64,000 bases of DNA from Mesorhabditis belari (Eukaryota > Nematoda > Chromadorea > Rhabditida > Rhabditidae). The DNA lies in contig CAUEEP010000741.1 in assembly GCA_958450365.1 (NCBI GenBank), positions 2,717,501 to 2,781,500 of the forward strand, in the 5' to 3' direction. The translations under genes and the position numbers were made by a program. Position 1 is the first letter of the stretch. Every line of letters starts with the position of its first letter. Of this stretch, positions 24,120 to 34,870 are shown piece after piece. Below the pieces are notes generated by a model that searched no databases, had not been told where the DNA came from, and saw only the letters and a list, made by a program, of their open reading frames with translations.

Positions 24120-27100
24120 ATGGATCACAGTACCGATGACTCTGACGATCATTCTCATGATGATTGCTGTGCGTGTTCCTGTTTAAAATGGACTGCCATT
24201 TGCGTCATTATCATTGCCGTTTTGTGGAACACGAGATTCAAGTGAGAAAATTCTTTTTTTGTGCTCAAGGCTACAATTTCTAGCATTTCTAGCATTTCTA
24301 GCAAACTCTCTAGTCTGTTAGCGGTCTGTTAGCTTAGCGTACTTTGATTTGGTTTGGTTAAAGTTGGTTAAAGTTGGTTAAAAGTTGGTTAAAGTTGGTT
24401 AAAAGTTGGTTAAAGTTGGTTAAAGTTGGTTAAAGTTGGTTAAAATTGGTTAAAATTGGTTAAAATCCCTTCAAAGTCACTTCGAAATGAAAACTGCTTT
24501 ATTTATGTCTAAAGAAATCGATTTCTAAAGCAAATTTCTATCAAAAATTCATTTTCGGTAAACTGAATAGCAAAAAAGACCAAAAGCCTGATGGAGAATC
24601 TACGTGCAAAGCTCAGCAAAGGCAAAGAGCAAAGAGCCAAAGGTTTAGTGCTAAAATAATACATAGTAATGTGGATTGAAGCCCTTTAAAACCATTAAGT
24701 TTACTCTAATGGACAAAAACCTATGGACGAAAATCTCTAATTAAATCTTTCCAATCACAAAACACTTGACCCTCTATTTTACTTTACGCTCAAGTCAAAT
24801 CATCGCATTGTTCTCTCATTTTAGCTGCTTGTTTAACCAATAAACCCTTCAAAAAAGAGGCTTTTTGTTCTCTCACTCAGCAAATGAATATCTTCAATTG
24901 ATTCCCCGTCCTCGAAAACCCCCGGGTACAAATTTACAGCTGAATATCTTCTTTTTGTTTTGTATCACAAGTAAAAGTAAAATCTTGTAAATGATTGGCA
25001 AGATGTTCTTTGTGTGTGCGCGTAATGGCTCTCCATCTGGCACACGATGCCGCTAGATAGGTTCTCTTGTAAAAGAATCTTTCAAATCACTGTCGAGGTG
25101 TTCTTTGTGTGTTCGCGTAATCGCTCTCCATCTGGCACATGCCCCCGATAGATAGGTACTCTTGTAAATGTTTCTTTCAAATGACTGTCGAGATGTTCTT
25201 TGTGTGTGCACGTAATCACTCTCCAGCTGGCACATGCCCCCAATAGATAGTCTTGTAAATGAATTCAAAATCACTGGCGAGATGTTCTTTGTGTGTGCGC
25301 CTAATCACTCACCATCTGGCACATGCCCCCGCTAGATAGTACTCCCTTTTCCACTTCGTGAAGGTAGTGGCTGAGCCGTCTCGCGCGTGTTTTGGCTATC
25401 GCTATGCGCAAATTCCCTGCAACACTATTTTCCCTAAATTTCGGCTGTGTTTTTGCTACAAATTCTCTAATTTGCTACAAATTTTTGGCTTTCCTTGAGA
25501 ATAACAAATAATGTTTAACGCGATGGTGGAGGTCTTTGACAAAATAAAGAAAACACAAATTTTATTTCACAAAGATCACATAGAAACAAAGGAATATCCG
25601 TAAAACCTGCATTTCGATGCAAAATCTCGGGAATTCCTAGACAACTAACGCAACAACGATTTTAACTGACACCATTTGGACGTAAAAATAAAACTAAAGC
25701 ATGCAATATCCGTAAAACAAGAGAACATTACTGACAAAGAAGAAAAAAGGGGTTTGCGCGGTCGGGCATCGAATTACAAAAAAAATTGAATCATTTTTTA
25801 CCCACTCGCTCACTTTGGTCTTTAAAGGCTTTTTCTGAAATCGAGGAAATCGAAAATGACCTAAAAGTGCGTTTAAAATGTGTTTGCAAAAAAAAACTAT
25901 TGCTCATTCGCAAAAACGGATTTCCCTATCGTGTTCCGTGTAGTCGATAGGCGTTTTGTCTTGAGTTTTTAGGTCGAAATCCCACCGCCAGGGCTGGTCA
26001 TTCCTTCGTGAGCCGGCTTTGCCGTTTTAGGCGTCACTATGCCCAAATTTTTGGGCTCAATTTTTGCCTTAAATTTAGCTTTATATTTGGCTTTGTGTTT
26101 GGCTTTATTTTTGGCTACAAATTCGCGAAATTATTAAACGATTCCCTTACTCAAACAGTAGCTAAACTGAGAGAACAACGAGATCATCGATATCCGAGAA
26201 CAACGAGATCCGACTCGAGCATTTTGCGCCTCGATTCCCAAATCGACACCCAGGACAATAACACAAAAAGTTAGCAATAGTCTCTAATCAGTTTTCAGTA
26301 TTTATGGCAACTTCTTTTTGTTAGATTAGCTTCCAAGCGCCAAATTCAACCTTAATTTGTTAAGTATTGAAGAAGTTAAGTATTAAAATATTAAAGCCCT
26401 TAATCTTGGCTACATTTCTCTATTAAAAGTTTCCTGGTTGAAGCTATACAACTCATTTTACAAGCCCTTGAATGAGTAGCTGATCCCTCACCAGCACACT
26501 ACCATTTTTCGCGATTTTTATTATGATAAGTTACCAGAAAAAGCTTTTCGATCATTTATTTTATGTTAAAATATTATTTAACACCATTTAATAACATTAA
26601 GAACTCTTTTTGACCGAATCGTCTTACTCAAATTCGAGTTGAAGTCAAGTTCCTTTAGTGGTGCAAGGAAAGAAATGAAAATTGAGTATTTTTCGATGTT
26701 TAGGGGCTTGGAAAATGAGTTGTATATCTCGATTTGGGAAACTTTTAATAGATAAATGTTTTCAAGGTTAAAGGCTTTAATATTTTATATAAGACTTAAC
26801 AAGATTAATGTTGAATTTGGTGCTTGAGAGCTAAACTAAACGAAAAAGAAATATTGGACATCCTGTAGACATCGTGTAGACAGGATTATCTAGATACTTT
26901 ATTCAGCACCTCAGATCAAGTGCGCTAGATTTAAGAGATAAAATGCGCTACACATAACACGAAAAGGGCACCGATAAAAAGCAACACGATGAAATGTATG
27001 TAATAGATGGGTAACACAGATAACGTCAAGGATCCACTAGAGCTTTAAGATCAAGATCTCAAGAATCTATGGGTCAAGGATCCACGGATCCAAGGATAAC

Positions 27101-30100
27101 GTCAAGGATCCACTAGAGCTTCAAGATCATCAAGAATATATGGGTAGCACAGATAACGTCGAGGATTCACTAGAGCTTCGAGATCATCTACAGATGATTT
27201 AAAGGTTTCGAGACTATTGGACTCTCTCAAAACTCTGGGGAGTCGATTCCAGAGGAAACTAGAGAGTCGTCTAGCCATGTCTCGGTAATAGCAAGAAACG
27301 AATAAGATTTTGGTACGAGTCATGGTCTGGAAAGTAGCTAAGCGGAAAGTAGGAAAGTAGCTAAGCGATTTTTGCTATTTGAAACTATGCTATGGGCATT
27401 GGAAAGAAAAACACTAGGGGAAAAGAGAGCACCAAAGCTTCAAGAGCAAGATCATCAAGAATATATGGGTAGCACAGATAACGTCAAGGGTTCACTAGAG
27501 CTTCAAGATCATCAAGAGTAGATGGGTAAGACAGATAACGTCGAGGATCCACTAGAGCTTCAAGATCATCAAGAATAGATGGGTAGCACAGATAACGTCG
27601 AGGATCCACTAGAGCTTCAAGATCATCTACAGATAATTTAAAGGTCTCGAGACTATTGAAGATTGCTTCAATTCAAAAAGAATTGTTTCAACTCAAACAG
27701 AATTATTTCAATTCAATTTTTAGATACCATTTGAAGACATTTCTTTACTTGTGTACAATGATCATTGGTGGAATCCTCGGTGGTTTGATAAGTATTCCAT
27801 TTGGGAGGACGACGAATAATCACTTGTAAGCGAAATCGACAAAATGCTCAACAAAAAACGATCATTTCCAGTCGAATGTTCAATCTTTTCCAAAAAATGA
27901 ACTGGTTTCTTCGGTTAGATGTCGAAATTCGGCACAAAGAGCGACTGCAATCGAATGAGCCCTATATTTTGATTGCGAATCATCAGAGTTGTATCGATGT
28001 GTTGGGTGAGTGGATTTCTGTTGGTGTTAAATGATCATTGATTGATCAAAATCAAATTGATCATGGTTTCTATGTGGTTATTTCTATTTCTATGAAGCCA
28101 TCGTGTGCCTGCGTTTCATATCAACACGTTCACCCAAGAAAATCGCAATATCAATATCAATATCAATATCAATATCAATATCACAATATCAATACCGCAA
28201 TATCGTCAAATTCTTGGCCATCTATGCTTGAGCAAAAGCTAAGCGGCGATCCTTGTGCTCTTGTTTCAATGCGGGTTGCTTCTGCAACTTGCTATCGCTT
28301 AGCTATCGGTGCTACCTGTTGAAAAACGTCAAGCTAATCGTAATCGAAATGTCACAAAAAACGGAGATTAAGCGAAAATCCCTTAGAAGAATCATCAAAA
28401 GCAAGCTCAAGTTAAAGGCCCACAAGAAAAATGAATCACAAATGCTATCAGTTGGCACTATCAACCAACACAAAACTGTTGATAGTTTGAAAAAAGCGCT
28501 CGAAAAGGCTTGGGAAGAGCTGGATCTCCCATACCTTCTCGCCACAATCGACGCTTTTCTACGACGTTTGGACTAGAGTGTGTTCCTTGCAGACAACGCG
28601 TTTTCTAAAAAGCGTGCGCCGAAGGTAAGCTACCGTAACCCTATGCTTTTCATCAGCAAATTTTTCAAAATGCAAATGTACATTAAAACCTTGCGCTCTT
28701 TTTTTCTATTACTCTTTCCTTAACTCTATTACTCTTTCCCTAACTCTATTACTCTTTCCTTAACTCTATTACTCTTTCCCTAACTCTATTAATCTTTCGC
28801 TAAAACTTAAATGCTTTTAAATGCTATGTAAAATTAAAGAAAACATTTAAAACGGGAAAAGTTAAGAAACACTATAAAAAAATGCTATTATTTACGAAAA
28901 AAAAGCACGTGTGGCTGACTGGTTAAGTGTCTTTTATCTTAATCGGAAGGTCGAGGGTTCGAACCCCACATGCGACATGGTCACCCCCTTCGGATTTCCT
29001 TTCCCTTCGGGTTGAGAGGTTTTCTGGAGGGCAGTCTGGTGGTTGTGGCCCCAGTTCTTTAAAGTGACAAGCCACTCCTTCATCGTCATCTTCCCTTCAC
29101 CACCAGAAAAAGCTATTTAGTTCCCCATTGAGCTTAGGGTTAGGGAGCCGTCTGTCATGACGTGGGTTAAGTTAAGATATAGCCTAGTATTGTGTGTGTC
29201 GTTGTATTGTGATTGATATATTTCGTGTATGCGATAAATTCACCACTGGTAGCCCCAGTCGGTATTTTTTTTTTTTTAATTTACCAGGCCTATTGTCTAC
29301 ATTTGCACTAGAACTATTCAAAAACAAATTCCACGCCCTAAAAGAAACCTAAATCCTTAAATAAAACTATCCATTACTACATTTTGAGAAAATTTTGCAC
29401 ATTTCTTTTATAGCTTTGCTTTGCGCGGCCTTTATAGCTTTGCTTAAAAAGCGCACCTTTTAGAAAACGCGTTGTCGAAAGTTTGTCGGATCAATTGTCT
29501 GACAAAAAAGTTGCCAAGGCAAATTTGTTGACAGACAAGGAGTGTGCTCCTTGTCTGTCAACAAGGAGCACACTCTATAAGCGGCGATCCTTGTGCTCTT
29601 AATATGTCCCAATATCTTAAATTGCCACATGCTATTGTTTCGAATTCTTTTTTTGGTTGAAAAGAGCGCATCAAAAAATTCTAGATTCAATTCAACAAAT
29701 TACTTAACATTTTTGCACATTTAGACAGACATTTTCATAGTTTTAAAAAACGATTTTTCACTGTTTCACATCAATAAGTTCACTTTCATTTTTATAAATC
29801 TTTTTGTATCTTATTTTTTGTTACTACAATTATTTTATAATTTTTAGAAAATGGCAAGAGGAACCAAGCTTTCTAATTACGAAAAAAGCCAAATCGCCAA
29901 GCATCATGGTCAGAGAGAGTTAAACCGCCAAGTAAATCAAGAGCTCGATCGCCAAGTAAATCAAGAACTTGATCGCCAAGCAAATCAAGAGCTCGATCAC
30001 CAAGCAAATCAAGAGCTCGATCGCCAAGCGAATCAAGAGCTCAATCCCCAAGCAAATCAAGAGCTCGATCGCCAAGCAAATCAAGAGCTCGATCGCCAAG

Positions 30101-33100
30101 CAAATCAAGAACTCGATCGCCAAGCAAATCAAGAGCTCGATCGTCAAACAAATCAAGAAAACACTTTCTGTTGTGAAAAATTGTTTGAAGGATCCTGCTG
30201 CATATGGCACAAAGAAAAAGAAAACTACAAGAAGAAGCTGAACGATCGAGATGTTCGGCATATCGCCAATACGATTCACGGGAAGTCGATCAATGATGTC
30301 ATGGAGGAGCTGATGCATTGTGTTTCCAAGTCAACTATCTGGCGACCTCTTCAAACGATCCCACAAATCGTTGAAAACAAGTTGTAGAAGCAACCCGCAT
30401 TGAAACAAGAGCACAAGGATGGCAGCTTAGCTTTTGCTCAAGCACGAATGGTCAAGGGTTGGACGATATTGCGGTATTGATATTGCGGTATTGATATGGT
30501 GATATTGAGATTGATATTGCGACTTTCTTGGGTGAACGTATTGATGTGAAACGCATTGTATAATTCATCAAAATCATAGCCTTGTTAATCATAGCCTTGT
30601 CAATCATTAGACTTGTTAATCATAGCCTTGTTAATCATAGACTTGTTAATCATAGACTTGTTAGTCATAGCCTTGTTAATCATAGACTTGTTAATCATAG
30701 CCTTGTGAATCATAGCCTTGCTAATCATTAGACTTCTTAATCATAGACTTTCATCAAAACCTCCTAAGCCATTTTATTAAAAGCTTTTATTTATGAGTTT
30801 TGAGTTTTTGAGCTTTGTATCTTCATTATATTTCTAACAACTACAATTTAAAGAGTTCAGAGAAAAGGAAAAAGGAAAATAAAGCCGAATTTTGGAGTTT
30901 GACATTTAGCATTTTGAAGTGGTTTTTGTGTAAAAAAAAGCCTTTCTCACACTTCATCTTTCAACAGAGAGTTTTTGATGAGAGAAGTACAAATCAAAAG
31001 AAAAGATGCGAGAAATTGAAAACAAATCATGTAGTCTGAAAGGATTTGACGAAAAAAAGAAATCTTTCACTAATGAGTCATTGGAGAAATGCAGAAAGGC
31101 CGAAATAAGTGCTTGTTCTTAAAAATCTTTTGAAAAACGTTTCTAAGGGTTCGAAGAAATGAATATAATAGAGTAGAATAATAATAATATAATAAAATAA
31201 TAATAATATAATAAAATAATGATAATAGAATAGATAATAGAATAAAAAAGACTAATAGAATAAGAAAGAACAAATGAAAAACCTCATTTTTAGGAAAATA
31301 TCGCAAATTCTCAAGTGTTATTGCTCAAAAATTGATAGCATAAATTGAATAGAATCTAGAAGCACCACTTTTCAGCAATGTCCTATGCGTGGCCGGAGAA
31401 TTGTGTGGTCATTCTAAAATCCTCACTCAAATGGTTGCCTGGGTTCAACTTGTGCGCCTGGCTGTGTCATTCTATCTACATAAATCGATTCAACAAAGTA
31501 AATTCCGCAACTTTCGAATCCTAATTGACTTGGTGTACTTTGTGCTGAAAGCTTGAAAACCCACACTTCCTAGCACACTCAACCTATTTCCCTCTCTTCC
31601 TTGTCATTCTCTTCCTTGTCATTCTCTTCCTTTCTTTCTCTTCCTTGTCTTTCTTATTTCTTGGGCAAAGAAGGCACTGATGAATCTGTGGTAGGAGAAG
31701 CGGAAGTAGAAGAAGAAGCAGAAGAAGAAGCAGAAGAAGAAGCAGAAGAAGAAGAAGAAGAAGTAGAAGAAGAAGCAGAAGAAGAAGCTGAAGAAGAAGC
31801 AGAAGCAGAAGAAGAAGCTGAAGAAGAAGCTGAAGCTGTGGCTGTAGCTGAAGCTGAAGAAGAAGCTGAAGCAGAAGCTGAAGCTGAAGCAGAAGCTGAA
31901 GCTGTAGCTGAAGCTGAAGCAGAGGCTGAAGCTGAAGAAGAAGCTGAAGTTGAAGTTGAAGCTGAAGAAGCAGAAGCCGAAGCAAAGGAAGAAGAAGCTG
32001 AAGCCAAAGAAGAAGAAGCTGAAGCAGAAGCTGTAGCTGTAGCTGAGGCTGAAGCAAAAGCAGAAGAAGAAGCTGAAGTTGAAGCTTAAGCTTAAGCAGA
32101 AGAAGAAGCTGAAGCAGCAGGTCAAGGATTCAATTCCCTTGTTTCCAAATTCTTTGCCATTTTTCTCTTCACTTTATTAACATCTGAGTATGCTATAAAG
32201 TGTTTATTTCGATTTCGATTCAATCTTTGTATTCTATTTTCAGGAGAAATCAAAAAACACCGTTGATGCGACCTCAGTGGCAATCAAGGAACATAAGGTT
32301 ATTTTTAATCATTTGAATTTCTCAAACGGAAATTAGTTCTTTTGAAATTTTTCAACAAAATCCCCAAAAATAAGCTAATTATGAGGGAATTTGAAAAATT
32401 TGGCTCACTCTCTTGAGAAAAACAAAACTAAACTCAATAAAAGAATCGAGTAAATAATGGAAAGGAAAAGCTTGTAAAAAAAGGAGATGAATTTCGATTC
32501 GAGATCTTCTAGATGAAAGTTTTAGATGAAATTTCAACTTTTTGAAACGTTTTTTTTAGCTAAAGTTGTAGAGAAGAGTCTAGATAGAAGTAGTTTAGCT
32601 TTGGCAATAGAATTAAAAACGTAGGAAAGCTATTTTTTGTAAAAAGGAAAGGGAAAAAAATGTTTTGAAAAAAATTGTAAGGGGGGACCACGTCCATTTT
32701 TTTGGGAGATTGTCTGAGGGAAAGAAAATAAAAGAAAATAAATTTTACTTTTAAACATGTTTATTGTACGTTTTAGGCTAAAGGCTATCGTTTAAAATAG
32801 TTTTTAACAAAAAATAAATTTTTCATTTATTTGGCGGACGCTTATCTACTTTTTTTGACCGGTCGATTTTGTGGGATTGAAAAATAGAAGACCTGGATCT
32901 TGTTAGAAGGAATAGTAATGAAGAAATGGTAATGAAGGAAGAGTAATGAAGGAAGAGTAATGAAGGAAGAGTAATGAAGGAAGAGTAATGAGGAAAGAGT
33001 AATGAAGGAAGAGTAATGAAGGAAGAGTAATGAAGGAAGAGTAATGAAGGAAGAGTAATGAAGAAAGTAGCATACCGTATTTTCTCTGCACCCCGGCCGG

Positions 33101-34564
33101 CTAGCCGAGTTAATGGCCATTTTACGACATCCAAAGTTTTCACAGAAGCTCAACACTCAAATCCCCCACTAGATCTCATCGTGAGCTACATTTTCCGACC
33201 CCACATCGATAGATTCTGATAAGCGGTTCTCGAGATTTCGAGCAATTTAGGCGACGCTCATGATGCACTACTATTAGAGAAAATACGGGAAACGGAATGC
33301 AGTTCTAAAAAGTGAATTAAGCCAAAACGTTTTAAACGAGCAAGTCATTCGTCTACTATAAACTACAATACTTCAAAAACAGACAGTTTTTTAACAATGA
33401 AAACAAACATAGTACCGTCAAGTTCTTGATCCGGTCAAGATGTATCCGGTCAAATTCCGTTTCCGGTCAAGTTCCGTATCCGGTCAAGTTCCGTAATTGA
33501 TCAGTACAAGGGTTATATGCAAGTATTCAGAGAAAAGTTTGGGTCTTCCCTGAAGGCACGCGAAATCCCGGCTCGAAATTATTATCATTCAAGAAAGGAG
33601 CCTTCATTCTTGCACACCAATCAAAGGTATGATGAAAGTGAAGTTTTGAGCATTAAAAAGACTGTAATCTTACTATATCAGCTAGGTGCTATAGTAAGAT
33701 TAGTAATAGCTGACTCTAGCTAGATGATATAGTAAGATCATTTAGAGCTATCTCTAGCTAGCTGCTATAGTAAGATTAGTAAGAGCTAGAGCTTACTATT
33801 GGTTTAGCCTTGTTTAGCCCAGAAAATCTTGTTTCCTTTCTAAATTCCTTTGAATTTCTAATTAGCTGATCAATATCGATCTTTTGTAAATAAATAATTG
33901 AAATTTCTGATAAAACAAATCATAAATTGATAGATTGAATCATCTTAAAGATTGAATCATATTAAAAAATGAAAATTCATACCCGTGAAACTAATATTTT
34001 CCCATTTATTTTAAAGAAACTTATCCAAAATACAGTTTTTTTTCATGTAAACAAGTTTCTTTCAATCAATTCAATCAATTCAATGAATCAATTGAATGAA
34101 TCAATCCAATCAATCAATCAATCAATCAATCCAATCAATCAATCAATCAATCAATCCAATCAATCAATCCAATCAATCAATCCAATCAATCACTTCAATT
34201 CTCAACATTTCCCATTCAGATCCCGGTCGTTTGTTGTGTTTTCTCATCACATAAACAATTCTATGATTGGGTAAAAGAAAATGAAAATGAATTTCTTTAT
34301 TGAAAAAAGACTTTAGGAAGAGAAACGTTTCGATGATTCGGGCAGAATTTTAGCAGAGATTTTGCCGGCAATTGATTCCACCAAATTTGAATCAGTGAGT
34401 TTATCATATAAATAGTACAAGGTAAATTTTTAAAAAAAAGAGCTTGTTAGATTTGTTTTCCTCAAATTTAAATTGGTGAAATTGATTTCCTATTTCAGAT
34501 TGATGCCCTTTCGGATCATTGTCATGAAATTATGCAAAAGAAATTCGATGAGATCAATCAAAAT
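24120..34564 (+). CDS. acl-1/acl-2-like: 1-acyl-sn-glycerol-3-phosphate acyltransferase (AGPAT; nematode ACL-1/ACL-2-like), nine exons, 3' end unresolved
   Basis: Exons: 24120-24241, 27724-27825, 27872-28005, 31376-31497, 32244-32297, 33531-33626, 34220-34270, 34317-34394, 34499-34564. All phases agree, giving 275 codons with no stop. The enzyme class adds a second acyl chain to lysophosphatidic acid, making phosphatidic acid at the ER membrane. Seen: a Asp/His/Cys-rich N-terminus and hydrophobic helix (about residues 24-36), a second hydrophobic segment (about 42-65), catalytic NHQSCID (H112, D117), [20 protein letters not shown] and IYINR (about 125-157), substrate-binding FPEGTR (184-189), and IPVV (211-214). 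Length fits the family (about 260-285). Start chosen from the acceptor at 24103. Introns 1 and 3 exceed 3 kb and hold LINE, Tc1-like, SINE and array DNA; introns 2 and 7 are 46 nt. Exon 5's donor (GTTATT) is weak. A last short exon probably follows; a candidate starts after TTGTAG at 35191 (to TAG 35311) but overlaps a repeat. Confidence 0.88.
24346..24470. repeat. 10-11-bp minisatellite in AGPAT intron 1
   Basis: About 12 copies of TTGGTTAAAG. Confidence 0.75.
24890..25345. repeat. Dispersed family with four tandem modules, AGPAT intron 1
   Basis: Four modules of about 95 bp, each with TTCTTTGTGTGTGCGCGTAA...TCGCTCTCCATCTGGCACAT...TAGATAG. The leader (GGGTACAAATTTACAGCTGA) is shared with 18600-18808. 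A related GCGGCCGCGTAATCGC/ATCTGGCAAATG version is tandemly triplicated at 54270 and 58430. No transposase is recognised. Confidence 0.7.
25346..26985. other. AGPAT intron 1 sequence without recognised gene
   Basis: A TGAGCCG...CTATGC...AAATTT stretch at 25370-25520 recurs diverged at 26008-26110. A 30-codon frame from ATG 25512 ([20 protein letters not shown]) ends at a possible donor but cannot be linked in phase to anything. Otherwise AT-rich. Confidence 0.35.
26990..27650 (-). mobile_element. 3' end of a LINE (CR1/RTE-like ORF2 tail) with tandem 3' end
   Basis: The minus strand from about 27340 to 27170 reads [20 protein letters not shown]...[14 protein letters not shown], which has the layout of the C-terminal end of non-LTR reverse-transcriptase polyproteins (F-x-N-R-x-P...W/L...S-x-x-x-F-K). 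Downstream on that strand, and again at 27420-27640, a unit of about 60 bp (AGATAACGTC...GGATCCACTAGAGCTTCAAG) is repeated. Only the tail is present, as usual for 5'-truncated LINEs. It lies in AGPAT intron 1, antisense to the gene. Confidence 0.6.
28350..28576 (+). pseudogene. Tc1-like transposase, C-terminal fragment
   Basis: 75 residues. The second half ([20 protein letters not shown]) is the typical final helix of Tc1-like DDE transposases, followed by a short terminus ending TAG at 28576. The DDE catalytic core is absent. The codons lie immediately inside the left inverted end. Confidence 0.6.
28687..28802. repeat. 20-bp minisatellite in AGPAT intron 3
   Basis: About 5 copies of TTACTCTTTCCCTAACTCTA. 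Confidence 0.8.
28905..29282 (+). mobile_element. tRNA-derived SINE candidate
   Basis: The head has an A-box (TGGCTGACTGGTTAAGTG, 28915-28932) and a perfect B-box (GGTTCGAACCCC, about 28962), with a weak anticodon-arm-like stem and poor acceptor pairing. A body of about 300 bp follows and ends in a T run (about 29266-29278). It is nested in the Tc1-like element inside AGPAT intron 3, in gene orientation. Confidence 0.6.
29851..30387 (+). pseudogene. Tc1-like transposase N-terminal fragment interrupted by a 24-bp array
   Basis: Begins [20 protein letters not shown], typical of the N-terminal helix-turn-helix region. About ten copies of an 8-residue repeat (ELDRQANQ, 24-bp DNA unit, 29915-30160) follow. 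Later residues [20 protein letters not shown] match the second DNA-binding subdomain. Between them the expected residues lie in another frame ([20 protein letters not shown], about 30160-30235), so there are frameshifts around the array. The stop lies at the edge of the right inverted end. No DDE domain follows. Confidence 0.6.
30570..30747. repeat. 15-bp minisatellite, same unit as the 21286-22475 array
   Basis: About 11 copies of TTGTTAATCATAGCC/ATAGAC start 10 bp outside the Tc1-like element. Both arrays are followed by a CCTAAGCCATTTTATTA word or preceded by it (21255, 30760), so a longer segment was copied between the two loci. Confidence 0.8.
31590..32165 (+). repeat. tRNA-like element with about 430 bp of GAAGCW expansion between A- and B-box
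   Basis: A pyrimidine tract (CTTCC/TTCTC, 31590-31660) precedes GGGCAAAGAAGGCACTGATG and an A-box-like GTGGTAGGAG (about 31687). Then comes an uninterrupted GAAGAA/GAAGCT/GAAGCA array (31700-32115), then a B-box-like GGTCAAGGATTCAATTCCC (32120-32138) and TTCTTTGCC, which pairs with GGCAAAGAA at the front. A copy with a short array is at 45500-45690. The Glu/Ala-rich open frame is a by-product. Located in AGPAT intron 4. Confidence 0.65.
32905..33068. repeat. 14-bp minisatellite in AGPAT intron 5
   Basis: About 12 copies of AGTAATGAAGGAAG. Confidence 0.85.
33418..33500. repeat. 17-bp short array before AGPAT exon 6
   Basis: About 4 copies of CCGGTCAAGTTCCGTAT. The exon begins about 30 bp later. 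Confidence 0.7.
33660..33795. repeat. About 45-bp repeat in AGPAT intron 6
   Basis: Three diverged units with CTATAGTAAGATTAGTAA and AGCTAGCTG words. Confidence 0.6.
34058..34195. repeat. (CAAT)n microsatellite before AGPAT exon 7
   Basis: CAAT tetranucleotides with TCCAAT interruptions, ending 25 bp before the exon 7 acceptor. Confidence 0.85.
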
Positions 34565-34870
34565 GTAAGCTTTTTGTGAGCTGTAGGCTTTTTGTGAGCT
34601 GCTGTAAGCATTCTGTAAGCTGTAAACTGTAAACTGTAAGCTGTAAGCTTTCTGTAAGCTGTAAACTGTAGGCTTTCGGTAAGCTGTAAGCATTCTGTAA
34701 GCTGTAGGCTTTCTGTAAACTGTAAGCTGTAAGCTGTAAACTGTAAGTTGTAGGCTTTCGGTAAGCTGTAGGCTTTCGGTAAGCTGTAGGCTTTCGGTAA
34801 GCTGTAGGCTTTCGGTAAGCTGTAGGCTTTCGGTAAGCTGTAGGCTTTCGGTAAGCTGTAGGCTTTCGAT
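34565..34870. repeat. 18-bp minisatellite whose first unit is the AGPAT exon 9 donor
   Basis: Unit GTAAGCTGTAGGCTTTCG, about 16 copies with shorter variants. The exon 9 5' splice site (AAT|GTAAGC) at 34565 is the first GTAAGC of the array, so the intron starts with many equal-looking donor sequences. Confidence 0.8.

Larger units (their letters stand above)
28108..30560 (+). mobile_element. Chimeric Tc1/mariner-superfamily element with about 180-bp inverted ends, in AGPAT intron 3
   Basis: The left end (28108-28291, CGTTTCATATCAACACGTTC...) is the reverse complement of the right end (30385-30560), including a CAATAT array and GATCCTTGTGCTCTTGTTTC. Inside, a transposase C-terminal piece (28350-28576) lies upstream of an N-terminal piece (29851-30387), so the order is scrambled. 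A second inverted pair (28575-28622 against 29450-29572) and an internal copy of the end sequence (29576-29599) suggest two elements fused in opposite states. A SINE-like insertion sits between them. Confidence 0.75.

Noticed and set aside
25921..25985. tRNA-like GGTCGAAATCCCACC
   Set aside because: B-box-like only; no convincing A-box or stems.
28905..28985. Functional tRNA gene
   Set aside because: A- and B-boxes are good, but the anticodon loop is oversized and the acceptor stem does not pair; a SINE head is more likely.
31601..32089. 162-codon Glu/Ala-rich frame and antisense Leu/Gln/Ser/Phe-rich frames
   Set aside because: All are translations of the GAAGCW array inside an intron; the sequence is better explained as a tRNA-like element with expansion.
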